DNA of 15,111 nt from Hyphomicrobiales bacterium (GTDB taxonomy: Bacteria; Pseudomonadota; Alphaproteobacteria; Rhizobiales; Xanthobacteraceae), in NCBI GenBank assembly GCA_026400425.1, contig JAPLPC010000461.1, positions 1-15,111 of the forward strand. Reading direction: 5' to 3'. The notes beneath the pieces were generated by a model, which made no database searches, was not told where the DNA came from, and saw nothing but the letters and a program-made list of their open reading frames with translations. The position numbers and the translations under genes were made by a program. Shown piece after piece: positions 1-7,794 of the stretch. Positions within the stretch are counted from its first letter, which is position 1, and each line of letters opens with the position of its first letter.

Positions 1-2073
1 GACGTTGGTCTCTTCATAGGACTTGCCGATATAGCGCACGCCGGCGCCGATCGTGACGTCGCGCAGCCCGAGTGCGCTCAGGCGATACTTGCCCCACAGC
101 GATGCCTGGTTGGACGGCACGCCCTCGATGCTGTTGCCGGCATTGTTGCCGCTCTGCACCTTGGCGTTGATGTAGGAGTAGCTGCCGATCAGGTCGAGAT
201 CGGGCGTCACCTTGCCGATCACTTCTAGCTCTGCACCGCGGATGCGGACTTCGCCGATCTGGCTCGATGCGAACGGATTGGTCGGATCGTTCGATGCCGC
301 AAGCCGGTTCTTCTCCAGCGTATCGTAGAGCGCGCCGTTGATCGCGAGGCCCGCGGTCGGGTTGTATTTGAAGCCGACCTCGTAGGTCTCGCCGCGCTGA
401 TCCTTGCACGGCCCGCCAAGACATGTGCTGCCGCCATAGGTCGATCCGAATGAGACCGGATTGAACGATTGCGCCCAGAGCACATAGGGATTGAAGCCGA
501 AGTCGGTTTCATACATCAGGCTGGCGCGGCCGGTGGTCGCCGACCTGTCGCTGTTTTCGGCGATGGTCCGGCGCGTACTGGCATAGTCCTGCCGGACGCC
601 GATCGTGGCGAGCCAGGGGCCGAGACGCATCTGGTCCTGCGCATAGATGCCGGTCTGGGTCTGCCGCGTGTCCGGCGTTGCGGTCAATGTGGGCAGTGGG
701 ACGCTGGTATAGACCGGCGAATACAGATCGAACGGCGCGGCACTGAAACCTGTGCCCGTCGATGCGCGCGTTTGGACGTCGCGATAATCGAGACCGAACA
801 GCAGCTTGTGTTGGAGCGCGCCGGTGAGCGCCTTGATCTGGATATTGTTGTCGGTGGTGAAGTTGTCTCGCGCGGTTTCCTGGTTGGCGCTATAGCGGCT
901 CACCGTGCGCCGCGATGCATCGAGAAACGGATTGGCCGAAAACGCATTCGCATAGACGCTGCGATAGATCCCGTCCACATGGGCGTAGCGCAGGTTCTGG
1001 GTGAACTTCACCGCATTGTTGAAATCATGCTCGAACAGACTGCTGACGGCGCCGGTTTCGGTCTGATAGATATCCGTATCGGGATCGCCGACGAAGCGAT
1101 TGCGAGGGATGGTGCCATTGATGCCGGGCGTCAGGGTGCCCTCGCGCGGCAGGAAGCCGTTGGTCGTGCCGGTCCTGTCCTTCTGATAGGTGCCGAGCAC
1201 GGTCCAGCTGGTCTGCGTGGTCGGGCGCCAGGTCAGCGACGGCGACAGCACGATGCGATTGTCCGGCACGAAATCGACCTGGGTGCCGCTGTCGCGGAAC
1301 AGGCCCACGAAGCGATACAGCCACTCGCCGTCCTTGGTCAGCTTGCCGGTCGAATCCATCTGGATCTGCTTGCGGCCGAAGTTGTCGAAGGTCACGCCGA
1401 CTTCATTCTTCGATTCCGCGCGCGGACGCTTCGAGATCAGATTGACGAGGCCCGCGGTCGAGGTGTCGCCATAGAGCACCGACGCGGGGCCGCGGAAGAC
1501 TTCGATCCGTTCGAGCATGAAGGGATCGACGCGCCATTCGTTGAACTCGTTGCGGTTGCTGACCCGCATGCCGTCGAGATAGGCGTTCGGTGTCTGGCCA
1601 CGCACAACGAAGTAATCATTGCGCGAGTCCACGCCACCGGGCTCGGCGAATACGCCGGGCACATAGCGCAGTGTTTCCTGGATGCTGCTGACGCCCTGGT
1701 CGCGCACACGATCTGCCGTGACGACGCTGATCGACTGCGCGGTCTGGTTCAGGGGCGTATCGGTCTTGGTGCCGGTGCCGCTCACCGATGCCGAATAGCC
1801 CTGCACCGGGCTGCTTCCGGTTTCGGCGCGCGCCGCGGGCGCAGCCGTTGCCGCAGCGGCGGGCGTCGAGTTGCCACGCGCCGCCGTCTGACGGCGAGTC
1901 GATCGCGCGGCTTGAGTGCGTTGCGGGCGAACTTGCGTCGCCCTTGGTTTGGCTTGCTCGACAACGACCGGAGGAAGCTGGTTCTGCGACCACGCCGGTT
2001 TATCGACCGCGAAGATGGTGAGAACCAAAATCGACGCTCCGAAAAGTCGCCGCGTTGTCGTGTCATTGACCAT
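1..2073 (-). CDS. TonB-dependent siderophore receptor, FhuA-like (C-terminus cut by window edge)
   Basis: Outer-membrane receptor that imports a ferric siderophore using energy from TonB-ExbB-ExbD. The frame is open for 691 codons from the ATG at 2073 to base 1, so the last barrel strands and stop lie outside. Visible in order: a signal-like hydrophobic stretch (residues 10-22, cleavage probably near W28-S-Q), a TonB-box-like LPPVVVEQ at 33-40, a Pro/Ala/Arg-rich linker (about 41-95), and a plug domain (about 100-220) with TDTPLNQTAQSISVVT, YVPGVFAEPG, YLDGMR, RIEVFRGPASVLYGD and LVNLISKRP. The rest is beta-barrel, including a loop with a Cys pair (CLGGPC). The start at 2073 follows AAGGGG (2081-2086, complement); an in-frame ATG at 2091 would add six residues but has a poorer ribosome site. 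An Irr-box-like element lies upstream. The substrate cannot be deduced, and no siderophore synthesis or ABC uptake genes are in view. Confidence 0.95.
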   Translation of the reverse strand, partial: MVNDTTTRRLFGASILVLTIFAVDKPAWSQNQLPPVVVEQAKPRATQVRPQRTQAARSTRRQTAARGNSTPAAAATAAPAARAETGSSPVQGYSASVSGTGTKTDTPLNQTAQSISVVTADRVRDQGVSSIQETLRYVPGVFAEPGGVDSRNDYFVVRGQTPNAYLDGMRVSNRNEFNEWRVDPFMLERIEVFRGPASVLYGDTSTAGLVNLISKRPRAESKNEVGVTFDNFGRKQIQMDSTGKLTKDGEWLYRFVGLFRDSGTQVDFVPDNRIVLSPSLTWRPTTQTSWTVLGTYQKDRTGTTNGFLPREGTLTPGINGTIPRNRFVGDPDTDIYQTETGAVSSLFEHDFNNAVKFTQNLRYAHVDGIYRSVYANAFSANPFLDASRRTVSRYSANQETARDNFTTDNNIQIKALTGALQHKLLFGLDYRDVQTRASTGTGFSAAPFDLYSPVYTSVPLPTLTATPDTRQTQTGIYAQDQMRLGPWLATIGVRQDYASTRRTIAENSDRSATTGRASLMYETDFGFNPYVLWAQSFNPVSFGSTYGGSTCLGGPCKDQRGETYEVGFKYNPTAGLAINGALYDTLEKNRLAASNDPTNPFASSQIGEVRIRGAELEVIGKVTPDLDLIGSYSYINAKVQSGNNAGNSIEGVPSNQASLWGKYRLSALGLRDVTIGAGVRYIGKSYEETNV

Positions 2074-2218
2074 GTGATCGCCCCTTGTCATTCCAAGGTG
2101 TCGGGTAACGCGTCCGCGCGATCAGGGAAATGACGAAGCGGCGTTTTCACAGCCTGCTAATTTAGTATCTCTCTACGTTACAGGTCGGCATGGCAGACCG
2201 CCGCGCTATCGTCGGCTC

Positions 2219-2235
2219 TTTAGAATGATTTGAAA
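2219..2235. promoter_or_regulatory. Candidate Irr box / iron control element (ICE)
   Basis: TTTAGAA-TGA-TTTGAAA matches 12 of the 14 defined positions of the rhizobial ICE consensus as I remember it (TTTAGAA-N3-TTCTAAA). It lies 146 bases upstream of the receptor start and 132 bases upstream of the first DGPF gene. Iron-responsive control of a siderophore receptor by Irr is well known in Bradyrhizobium-type bacteria, which makes the receptor the likely target. The distance to the start suggests an upstream rather than a promoter-overlapping position. The assignment is by motif only. Confidence 0.5.
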
Positions 2236-2307
2236 TGTGTTCGCGGCGTCGCCACCACCACCCATCCAAATGACGCGCGAGATCGCGCAGAGAAAATCGA
2301 AACAGCG

Positions 2308-2334
2308 TGTCGGACTGACAAAGCCTTGTTCGTC
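2308..2334 (+). promoter_or_regulatory. Candidate ECF sigma-factor promoter of the DGPF gene pair
   Basis: TGTCGGA (2308-2314), a 16-base spacer, then CGTC (2331-2334). From memory, ECF42 promoters, which drive DGPF-protein genes, have TGTCGA at -35 and CGA(T/C) at -10, and ECF41 promoters have TGTCACA-N16-CGTC; this site resembles both. Transcription would begin near 2340, giving a leader of about 25 bases with AGGGGA (2355-2360) before the ATG at 2367. No sigma-70-like -10/-35 pair stands out here. Confidence 0.45.
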
Positions 2335-2366
2335 ATTCTGGCAGTCAATGCCATAGGGGATGAACG

Positions 2367-2780
2367 ATGCGTTTCATGGTGATCGTAAAGGCGAGCGAGG
2401 AGAGTGAAGCCGGGGTGATGCCGTCGATGGAATTGCTCACGGCGATGGGCGGGTTCAACGAGGAGATGGTGAGGGCCGGCGTGATGCAGGCGGGGGAGGG
2501 ACTGCATCCGACCAGCAAGGCCACGCGCATTCGCTATGGCGGCGAGCCCGCGGTATCACACGGCCCGTTCGCCTTGTCCGGCGATCTCATCGCGGGGTTC
2601 TGGCTGATCGAGACGGAGACGCTGGACGATGCCATCGCCTGGATGAAACGCGCGCCGTTCGACGGCGATGCCGAGATCGAACTGCGTCAGATTTTCTCGC
2701 TGGAGGATTTCGGCGAGGCAATGACGCCGGAGCTGCGTGAGCAGGAACGGTTGATGGTCGAACAACTGTCCAAGAAGTAA
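2367..2780 (+). CDS. YciI/DGPF-family protein (first of tandem pair)
   Basis: A 137-residue soluble protein of the YciI-like (YCII / DGPFAETKE) family, a small ferredoxin-like alpha/beta fold of mostly unknown biochemistry, often encoded beside ECF sigma factors. The family pattern is visible: MRFMVIVKAS opening strand, GEGLHP at 43-48, HGPFALSGDLIAGFWLIE at 65-82, and a central DDAIAWMKRAP helix. The signature Asp of DGPF is His here (HGPF, 65-68) and the following ETKE is absent, so this is a diverged copy of its neighbour. The start is supported by AGGGGA six bases before the ATG. Eleven bases separate it from the next gene, so the two are probably co-transcribed. Any enzymatic role is unproven. 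Confidence 0.88.
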   Translation: MRFMVIVKASEESEAGVMPSMELLTAMGGFNEEMVRAGVMQAGEGLHPTSKATRIRYGGEPAVSHGPFALSGDLIAGFWLIETETLDDAIAWMKRAPFDGDAEIELRQIFSLEDFGEAMTPELREQERLMVEQLSKK

Positions 2781-2791
2781 CGGAGACTGAC

Positions 2792-3217
2792 ATGCGTTTC
2801 ATGATGTTGATGATCCCGGCTGGTTACGAGAGTGCGTTGCCGGGGACCGTGCCCGACGATGTCAAGCGCGTCGCTGCGATGATGGCCTTCAACAAGGCGC
2901 TGCAGGACGCTGGCGTGCTGATCACGCTGGATGGCCTGCATCCGCCCTCCATGGGTGCGCGCGTCTCGTTTCCGGACGGCAAGCCGGTGGTGACTGATGG
3001 TCCCTTTACCGAGACCAAGGAAGTGCTGGGCGGCTACTGGATGATCGACGTCGCCTCGCGCGACGAGGCGATCGCCTGGGCGCGCCTTTGCCCGGCCACG
3101 CCGAACGAGATCATCGAGGTCCGGCAGGTGCAGGAAATGTCCGATTATCCTGAAGACGTGCAGCAAGTCGCCGCTGGCTTCGAGGACATGCAGACCGCCG
3201 CGAAGCGACGCGGTTGA
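2792..3217 (+). CDS. YciI/DGPF-family protein (second of tandem pair)
   Basis: A 141-residue paralogue of the preceding gene. It has the canonical family signature DGPFTETKE (69-77), with GLHPPSMGARVSFPDGKP before it and GGYWMIDVASRDEAIAWAR after it. It opens with the same MRFM strand as the upstream protein, pointing to tandem duplication. A GGAG site (2782-2785) six bases before the ATG supports the start. In many bacteria such genes are followed by their ECF sigma factor gene; here the next gene is a convergent glycogen synthase whose stop codon lies only five bases beyond this stop, so that partner is missing locally. The biochemical function is unknown. Confidence 0.92.
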   Translation: MRFMMLMIPAGYESALPGTVPDDVKRVAAMMAFNKALQDAGVLITLDGLHPPSMGARVSFPDGKPVVTDGPFTETKEVLGGYWMIDVASRDEAIAWARLCPATPNEIIEVRQVQEMSDYPEDVQQVAAGFEDMQTAAKRRG

Positions 3218-3222
3218 TCGGC

Positions 3223-4641
3223 TCACGCGGCGAGCGACATCTTCCGATACAGGGACGAATAGCTCGCCGCCGAGATGTTCCACGAGAACGACTTGGCCAT
3301 GGCGCTGCGGCGCATCGAGTTCAGCCGGTCCTGCGAGCCGAAGGTGGCGAAGGCGCGCAGTATGCCGCCCAAGAAGGACTCGGTCGAAGGCTTGGTGAAC
3401 AAGAAGCCGGTCTCGCCATCGATGATGGTTTCGGCGAGGCCGCCGGTCTGGTGCCCGATCGGCAGCGAGCCGAAGCGCTGCGCATACATCTGGCTCAAGC
3501 CGCACGGCTCGAAACGCGATGGCATCAACGTGAAATCGCTGCCGGCAAAGATGCGCCGCGCTTCGCGATCATTGAAGCCGATGGCGACGCCGATGGCATC
3601 GGGGCGCCGGCGATGCGCTTCCATCAACGCATGTTCGATAGCGGGTTCGCCGGTGCCGGTGACCACGATCTGTCCGCCGGCCGACACGATGGCATCGGCA
3701 GCAGCCAGAACCAGATCGACGCCCTTCTGATGCACCAGGCGGGCGACCAGACCGAAAATGGGCCCGCGTGACAGCGCGAGCCCGAATTGCTGGCGGACAC
3801 CGTCGGCATTGGCGCGTTTGGCTTCCCAGTCGCCGGCGCCGAATGGGCGCATCAGTTCCGAGCAAAAGCGCGGATCCCAGGTCTCGTCGATGCCGTTGAG
3901 GATGCCGGTGAGCTGCGCTGCGTTGGAGCGCTTCTTCAGCAATCCTTCCAGACCACAGCCGAGCTCGGCCGTGGTGATCTCGCGGGCATAGGTCTCGCTC
4001 ACCGTGGTGAGATGCGTGGCGGAGTTCAGGCCGCCCTTGAGGAACGACAGCTTGTCGTAGAATTCCAGCCCGTCGATATGAAACGAGTCCTCCGGTGCGC
4101 CGATGCGCCGCAGCGCCGCTTTCGGAAACAGGCCCTGATAGGCCAGATTGTGGATCGTCAGGATGGTCGGGATCGGGCTGCGGTTCCAGGCCATGTAGGC
4201 CGGCACCAGCGCGCTCGGCCAGTCATTGGCGTGGACCAGATCCGCGCTCCAGTTGGGATCGACCTTGCCTGCCGCCAGCAAGGCCGCCGCCGAGGCAAAG
4301 CGCGCGAAGCGGATGTCGTTGTCGGGCCAGTCGCGTGCATTCTCATCGCCATAGGGATTGCCGGGGCGGTCATAGAGCTGCGGGCACAGCAGCACATAAA
4401 CCGGCATGCCGTCCTTGGTGGCGGCAAGGCCGAGCGAGCAGGCGGGCATCTCGGCCAAGGCCGGGCATTGGCCGACGATGTCGATCGGGCCGCATTGAGC
4501 CACCACGTCGCGATAGCCGGGGAGAAGGACGCGGACATCGCTCCAGTTGCGAAGGGCGCGGGGAAGCGCGGCTGAAACGGCGGCCAGTCCGCCCACGCGG
4601 ACATAATCATCGATCTCAGGCGTGACGAATAAAACCTTCAA
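3223..4641 (-). CDS. glgA: Glycogen synthase (ADP-glucose starch glucosyltransferase)
   Basis: Transfers glucose from ADP-glucose to growing alpha-1,4-glucan in the cytoplasm (family GT5, GT-B fold). With the TTG start at 4641 the protein has 472 residues and begins MKVLFVTPEIDDY, as the family does; GAGAGG lies just upstream. A TTG at 4665 would add eight residues but has no ribosome site. Motifs: VRVGGLAAV near the N-terminus, HANDW (138-142), HNLAYQG (164-170), RLVHQKG with R301 and K306, and FEPCGLSQMYAQ (E378) followed by TGGLAET. Aligned by eye to E. coli GlgA, the ADP-glucose-binding Lys15 is Arg15 here. The gene is alone, without glgB, glgC, glgP or glgX, and converges on the DGPF pair. 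Length is normal for the family. Confidence 0.95.
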   Translation of the reverse strand: MKVLFVTPEIDDYVRVGGLAAVSAALPRALRNWSDVRVLLPGYRDVVAQCGPIDIVGQCPALAEMPACSLGLAATKDGMPVYVLLCPQLYDRPGNPYGDENARDWPDNDIRFARFASAAALLAAGKVDPNWSADLVHANDWPSALVPAYMAWNRSPIPTILTIHNLAYQGLFPKAALRRIGAPEDSFHIDGLEFYDKLSFLKGGLNSATHLTTVSETYAREITTAELGCGLEGLLKKRSNAAQLTGILNGIDETWDPRFCSELMRPFGAGDWEAKRANADGVRQQFGLALSRGPIFGLVARLVHQKGVDLVLAAADAIVSAGGQIVVTGTGEPAIEHALMEAHRRRPDAIGVAIGFNDREARRIFAGSDFTLMPSRFEPCGLSQMYAQRFGSLPIGHQTGGLAETIIDGETGFLFTKPSTESFLGGILRAFATFGSQDRLNSMRRSAMAKSFSWNISAASYSSLYRKMSLAA

Positions 4642-4762
4642 AGACGCCTCTCGTGCCTCAAGCAACGCAGAAAATGGAAACCGGCCGGAAGTCTCGTCAG
4701 ATGCTCGTCGGAAGAAGAAGGTGCATCACCAGCTAACGGATATGGAACTCAGTTTTATTACT

Positions 4763-4793
4763 TGCGACGCAAATCAATTCGCTTTGCATCGCA
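4763..4793. repeat. Operator-like inverted repeat upstream of glgA
   Basis: TGCGACGCAAA (4763-4773) and TTTGCATCGCA (4783-4793) are an 11-base inverted repeat with one mismatch around a 9-base spacer. It sits in the AT-richer part of the 216-base gap before glgA and touches the candidate -10 box at 4793-4798, so it would cover the expected transcription start. This suggests a repressor operator or an RNA hairpin at the 5' end of the leader. The binding protein is unknown. Confidence 0.5.
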
Positions 4794-4801
4794 GTATATC
4801 A
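4793..4801 (-). promoter_or_regulatory. Candidate extended -10 promoter for glgA
   Basis: Read on the minus strand this is TGA-TATACT, an extended -10 element (TGn then a 5/6 match to TATAAT), about 150 bases upstream of the glgA TTG start. A TTGCAA further upstream is separated by 20 bases, longer than usual, so the -35 support is weak. Confidence 0.3.
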
Positions 4802-4857
4802 CATCACTTAATGCGGCGTTGCAAAAGAGAAATGTGCGGGCAGCATCCTCTCGATTT

Positions 4858-6249
4858 TTAAGCATCGGTCGGGTGCCGCACCACCAGGCGCAGGAAACTC
4901 ATCACGCAGCCGATCGCGGCGAAGCCGGCGCCGAGGGCCAGCGCCCAGGTCGCGCCGCTATGGCCGAACAGTCCGAAGCAGAACGCCGCCAATGCCGCGC
5001 CGACGCTCTGGCCGGTCAGCCGGGCGGTGGCGACGATGCCGCTGGCGCCGCCGCTGCGGCCGGGCGGCGCGCTCGACATGATCGCCTTCATGTTCGGAGC
5101 CTGGAAGAAGCCGAAGCCGGCACCGCAGATCACCATGCGCCAGACGATGTTGGCGATGCTCGGTTCCGGTGGCAGCGTGGCCAGCAACACCATACCGATG
5201 CCGAGCATGGCCAGTCCGATCCCGCCGAGCAGGCCCGCGGGGTGGCGGTCGGACAGCCGGCCGGCAATCGGCGCCATGATGCCGACGACGAGCGGCCAGG
5301 GTGTCAGGAAAAGCCCGGTCTCGACGGCCGAACGATGCAGCACTTCTTCGAAAAAGAACGGCAGCGACACGAATGCAAGGCCCTGCACCGCAAAGGAACA
5401 GAGCGCGGTGGCGGCCGATAGCGCAAATAGCGGTCGGCGGAACAGGTCCACGGGGAGCATCGGCGCGGGATGTCCAGCCTGCCGCCGCAGCAACAGCCAT
5501 CCGAACATCAGTCCGGCTACGAGTTCGGCGACGACGATCGGCAGCGCGACGTGATGCGCGGCACTGTCGATGCCGGTGATCAGCAGACCCAGGCACGACA
5601 TCGCGAGCAGCGCGCCAACGTAGTCGAAGCGATGCGTGGCGCGGGACGTCTTCGGCAGCGTCTTCAGGCTGACGGCGATGGCGGCGAGGCCGAAAGGCAG
5701 GTTGATGGCAAACAGCCATTCCCAATTGGCCACGGACAGGATGCCCGAGGCGATGGTCGGCCCGACGGTGAACGAGGTCGCCACCACCAGCGCGTTGTGC
5801 CCGAGGCCGCGGCCGAATTGGTTTGGCGGATAGACCGTGCGGACCAGCGCCGCATTCACGCTCATGGCGCCGGCGGCGCCGAGCCCCTGCAGCACGCGGG
5901 CAATCAGCAGCGTATCCAGCGACCAGGCCAGCGCGCAGGCAAGCGACGCCACGGTGAACAGGATCAGCCCGAACATGTAGATGCGCTGATGGCCGATGAT
6001 CTCGCCGAGCGCACCGAACGGAAGCAGGGTTGCGACCATGGCGATCTGATAGACATTGACGACCCAGATCACATCGGCCGGCGTGGCTTTCAGTTCGGCA
6101 GCGATGGTGGGGAGCGCGACATTGGCGATGGCGGTATCGAGCGAGGCCATGGCGAGGGCCGTGAAGATGGCCACGCGCGCCCAGCGCTGCTGCTGCGGCG
6201 TCAGCCCGTCCGTCGGCTGCGGAGCCTGTGCCGCGATACCATCTGCCAT
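4858..6249 (-). CDS. MFS transporter, DHA2-type (14-helix) drug:H+ antiporter family
   Basis: A 463-residue inner-membrane transporter. It is hydrophobic throughout, with a short cytoplasmic N-terminus (1-24). Family motifs: D1-type LDTAIANVALPTI at 38-50; a motif-A-like loop FGALGEIIGHQR at 78-89, where Glu and His replace the more usual Asp and Arg; an RVLQGLGAAGAMS stretch (118-130); and an antiporter motif C, VGPTIASGIL, near 162-171. A second A-like loop, GRLSDRHPAG, occurs in the C-terminal half. The layout resembles DHA2 exporters of the EmrB/MdtD type, which expel drugs or metabolites in exchange for protons. The ATG at 6249 follows AGGAAT at a long spacing. It is separated from the upstream MATE gene by 138 bases and may have its own promoter. 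The substrate is unknown. Confidence 0.92.
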   Translation of the reverse strand: MADGIAAQAPQPTDGLTPQQQRWARVAIFTALAMASLDTAIANVALPTIAAELKATPADVIWVVNVYQIAMVATLLPFGALGEIIGHQRIYMFGLILFTVASLACALAWSLDTLLIARVLQGLGAAGAMSVNAALVRTVYPPNQFGRGLGHNALVVATSFTVGPTIASGILSVANWEWLFAINLPFGLAAIAVSLKTLPKTSRATHRFDYVGALLAMSCLGLLITGIDSAAHHVALPIVVAELVAGLMFGWLLLRRQAGHPAPMLPVDLFRRPLFALSAATALCSFAVQGLAFVSLPFFFEEVLHRSAVETGLFLTPWPLVVGIMAPIAGRLSDRHPAGLLGGIGLAMLGIGMVLLATLPPEPSIANIVWRMVICGAGFGFFQAPNMKAIMSSAPPGRSGGASGIVATARLTGQSVGAALAAFCFGLFGHSGATWALALGAGFAAIGCVMSFLRLVVRHPTDA

Positions 6250-6387
6250 GTCGAGGGATTCCTGGATGCGGCCGTCGTGCGACCGCTGCCGGCTATCTAG
6301 GCCAGTTTGTCGTTCTGCTGCAGCGATTTAACTGCATGAGGCATATGCGCCTTGTAGCGCTTTGCTCACCCGACAGCGGCGTGCCGA

Positions 6388-7794
6388 TCAACTGGTCTTC
6401 GGTTTGAACCAGGTGCCGGTGGCTACGGCGGTGACGATGATGCTGCCATAGACGACCAGAGCGAAAGCGAGGCAGGCGAACAGCCAGGTCAGCGACCCCG
6501 TCAGCCGTAGCGCCAGCCATCCGCCGACGATGGAAATCAGCAGCCGCAGCACGCCGGCCAGCAGCGGGTACAGCATCTTGCCGGCGCCTTGCGAGGCGAA
6601 ATACAGCGACAGGCCGAGACCGAAGAACCCGTAGGCCGGGCCGACGATGCGCAGATAGGCGCTACCGGTCTCGATCATCTGCGGATCCGAGCCGAACAGG
6701 CCGAGCCAGGCGGCCGGCCAGATGGCGGCCGCGAGCCCGATGGTCTCGGTAATCACGAACACCATGCCGCCGCCGATCAGCGCGGCACGCAGCGCGCGGT
6801 CTTGCTGACCGGCGCCGATATTGGTGCCGACCAGGGCGACCAGCGGCCCGCCGAAACCGAAGGCCAGCGGCACCATGAGATATTCGAGCCGCACGCCGGT
6901 GCCGAAGCCTGCCACCGCATCGCCGCCGGCAAAGCTGCCGACCAAAGCCGTGGTCAACAGCACCGTGAAACTCGTCTGCAGCGAGATCACCGCGGCGATG
7001 GCGCCGACGCGGAGGATGTCGGCGGACAGATCCCAGCGCAGGCGCGCCCACTTGAAATGCACGATGCAGCGGCCTGCCAATATATAGCCGGCCAGCACCG
7101 CACCGACCACGAAGGTCGAAAGCACCACCGCCCATCCGCCGCCGGCGATGCCGAGGGCCGGAATCGGGCCCCAGCCGAAGATCAGCAGCGGCGACAACGG
7201 GATCAGGATCACGACGCCGATGCAGATCGACAGCGATGGCACCAGCATGTTGCCGGTTCCGCGAATGATGCTGGCGAAGCCATTCATCAGCCACACCAGC
7301 ACACTGCCGCCGAACACCACGTTGGAATATTGCATGGCCGCATCGAGCGCGCCGCCGCTCACGCCCATCGCCGTGTAGATGGCGCGGCCCCAGATCAGGA
7401 AGATCGCCGAACCGATCAGGCCGAGCAGGATGTTGATGACGGTGGCATGCAGCACCAGCGCTTCGGCGTCATCGACGCGCCGGGCGCCGAGTGCGCGCGC
7501 GATGGCCGAGGAAATGCCGCCGCCCATGGCGCCGGCCGACAGCATCTGCATCATCATGAAGCCGGGAAACACCACGGCCATGCCGGTCAGCGCATCAGTG
7601 CCGAGATGCGAGACCCACCAGGTCTCGATCAGCCCGGTGGATGCCTGCGCCAGCATCACCAGCAGATTCGGCCAGGCCAGCTTCACCAGCGTGGAGGCGA
7701 TCGGCGCCTGCAGCAGCATGCGCGTGCGCGGGTTCATGCCGGGGATGGGCGCCGGACTTGCGGCCTCGACCGCCTGCGGGGTTTCCAGTTTCAT
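6388..7794 (-). CDS. MATE family efflux transporter
   Basis: A 468-residue inner-membrane protein of the multidrug and toxic compound extrusion family, usually Na+- or H+-coupled exporters with 12 helices. The N-terminal half opens LVKLAWPNLLVMLAQASTG, followed by ETWWVSHLGTDALTGMAVVFP, matching MATE helix 1-2 sequence. A long glycine-rich helix carries GAMGGGISSAIARALGARR, and the second half repeats the pattern with GFGGPLVALVGTNIGAGQQDRA, as expected for the two-bundle pseudo-symmetry. The start codon overlaps the stop of the upstream hxlR-type gene by four bases (ATGA), and AAGGA lies upstream within that gene, so the two are translationally coupled. The regulator therefore very likely controls this exporter. 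The substrate is unknown. Confidence 0.95.
   Translation of the reverse strand: MKLETPQAVEAASPAPIPGMNPRTRMLLQAPIASTLVKLAWPNLLVMLAQASTGLIETWWVSHLGTDALTGMAVVFPGFMMMQMLSAGAMGGGISSAIARALGARRVDDAEALVLHATVINILLGLIGSAIFLIWGRAIYTAMGVSGGALDAAMQYSNVVFGGSVLVWLMNGFASIIRGTGNMLVPSLSICIGVVILIPLSPLLIFGWGPIPALGIAGGGWAVVLSTFVVGAVLAGYILAGRCIVHFKWARLRWDLSADILRVGAIAAVISLQTSFTVLLTTALVGSFAGGDAVAGFGTGVRLEYLMVPLAFGFGGPLVALVGTNIGAGQQDRALRAALIGGGMVFVITETIGLAAAIWPAAWLGLFGSDPQMIETGSAYLRIVGPAYGFFGLGLSLYFASQGAGKMLYPLLAGVLRLLISIVGGWLALRLTGSLTWLFACLAFALVVYGSIIVTAVATGTWFKPKTS

Noticed and set aside
469..2133. 554-codon open frame on the plus strand
   Set aside because: Lies opposite the siderophore receptor; low-complexity Arg/Ala/Gly-rich translation with no motifs. 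It is a GC3 shadow of the real gene.
4764..4780. FixK/Fnr-like box (TTGAT...) upstream of glgA on the minus strand
   Set aside because: The second half-site does not match ATCAA/TCAA; better explained as part of the inverted repeat.
4622..4861. 79-codon plus-strand frame in the glgA leader region
   Set aside because: No ribosome site, mixed third-position composition, and it covers the likely glgA promoter.
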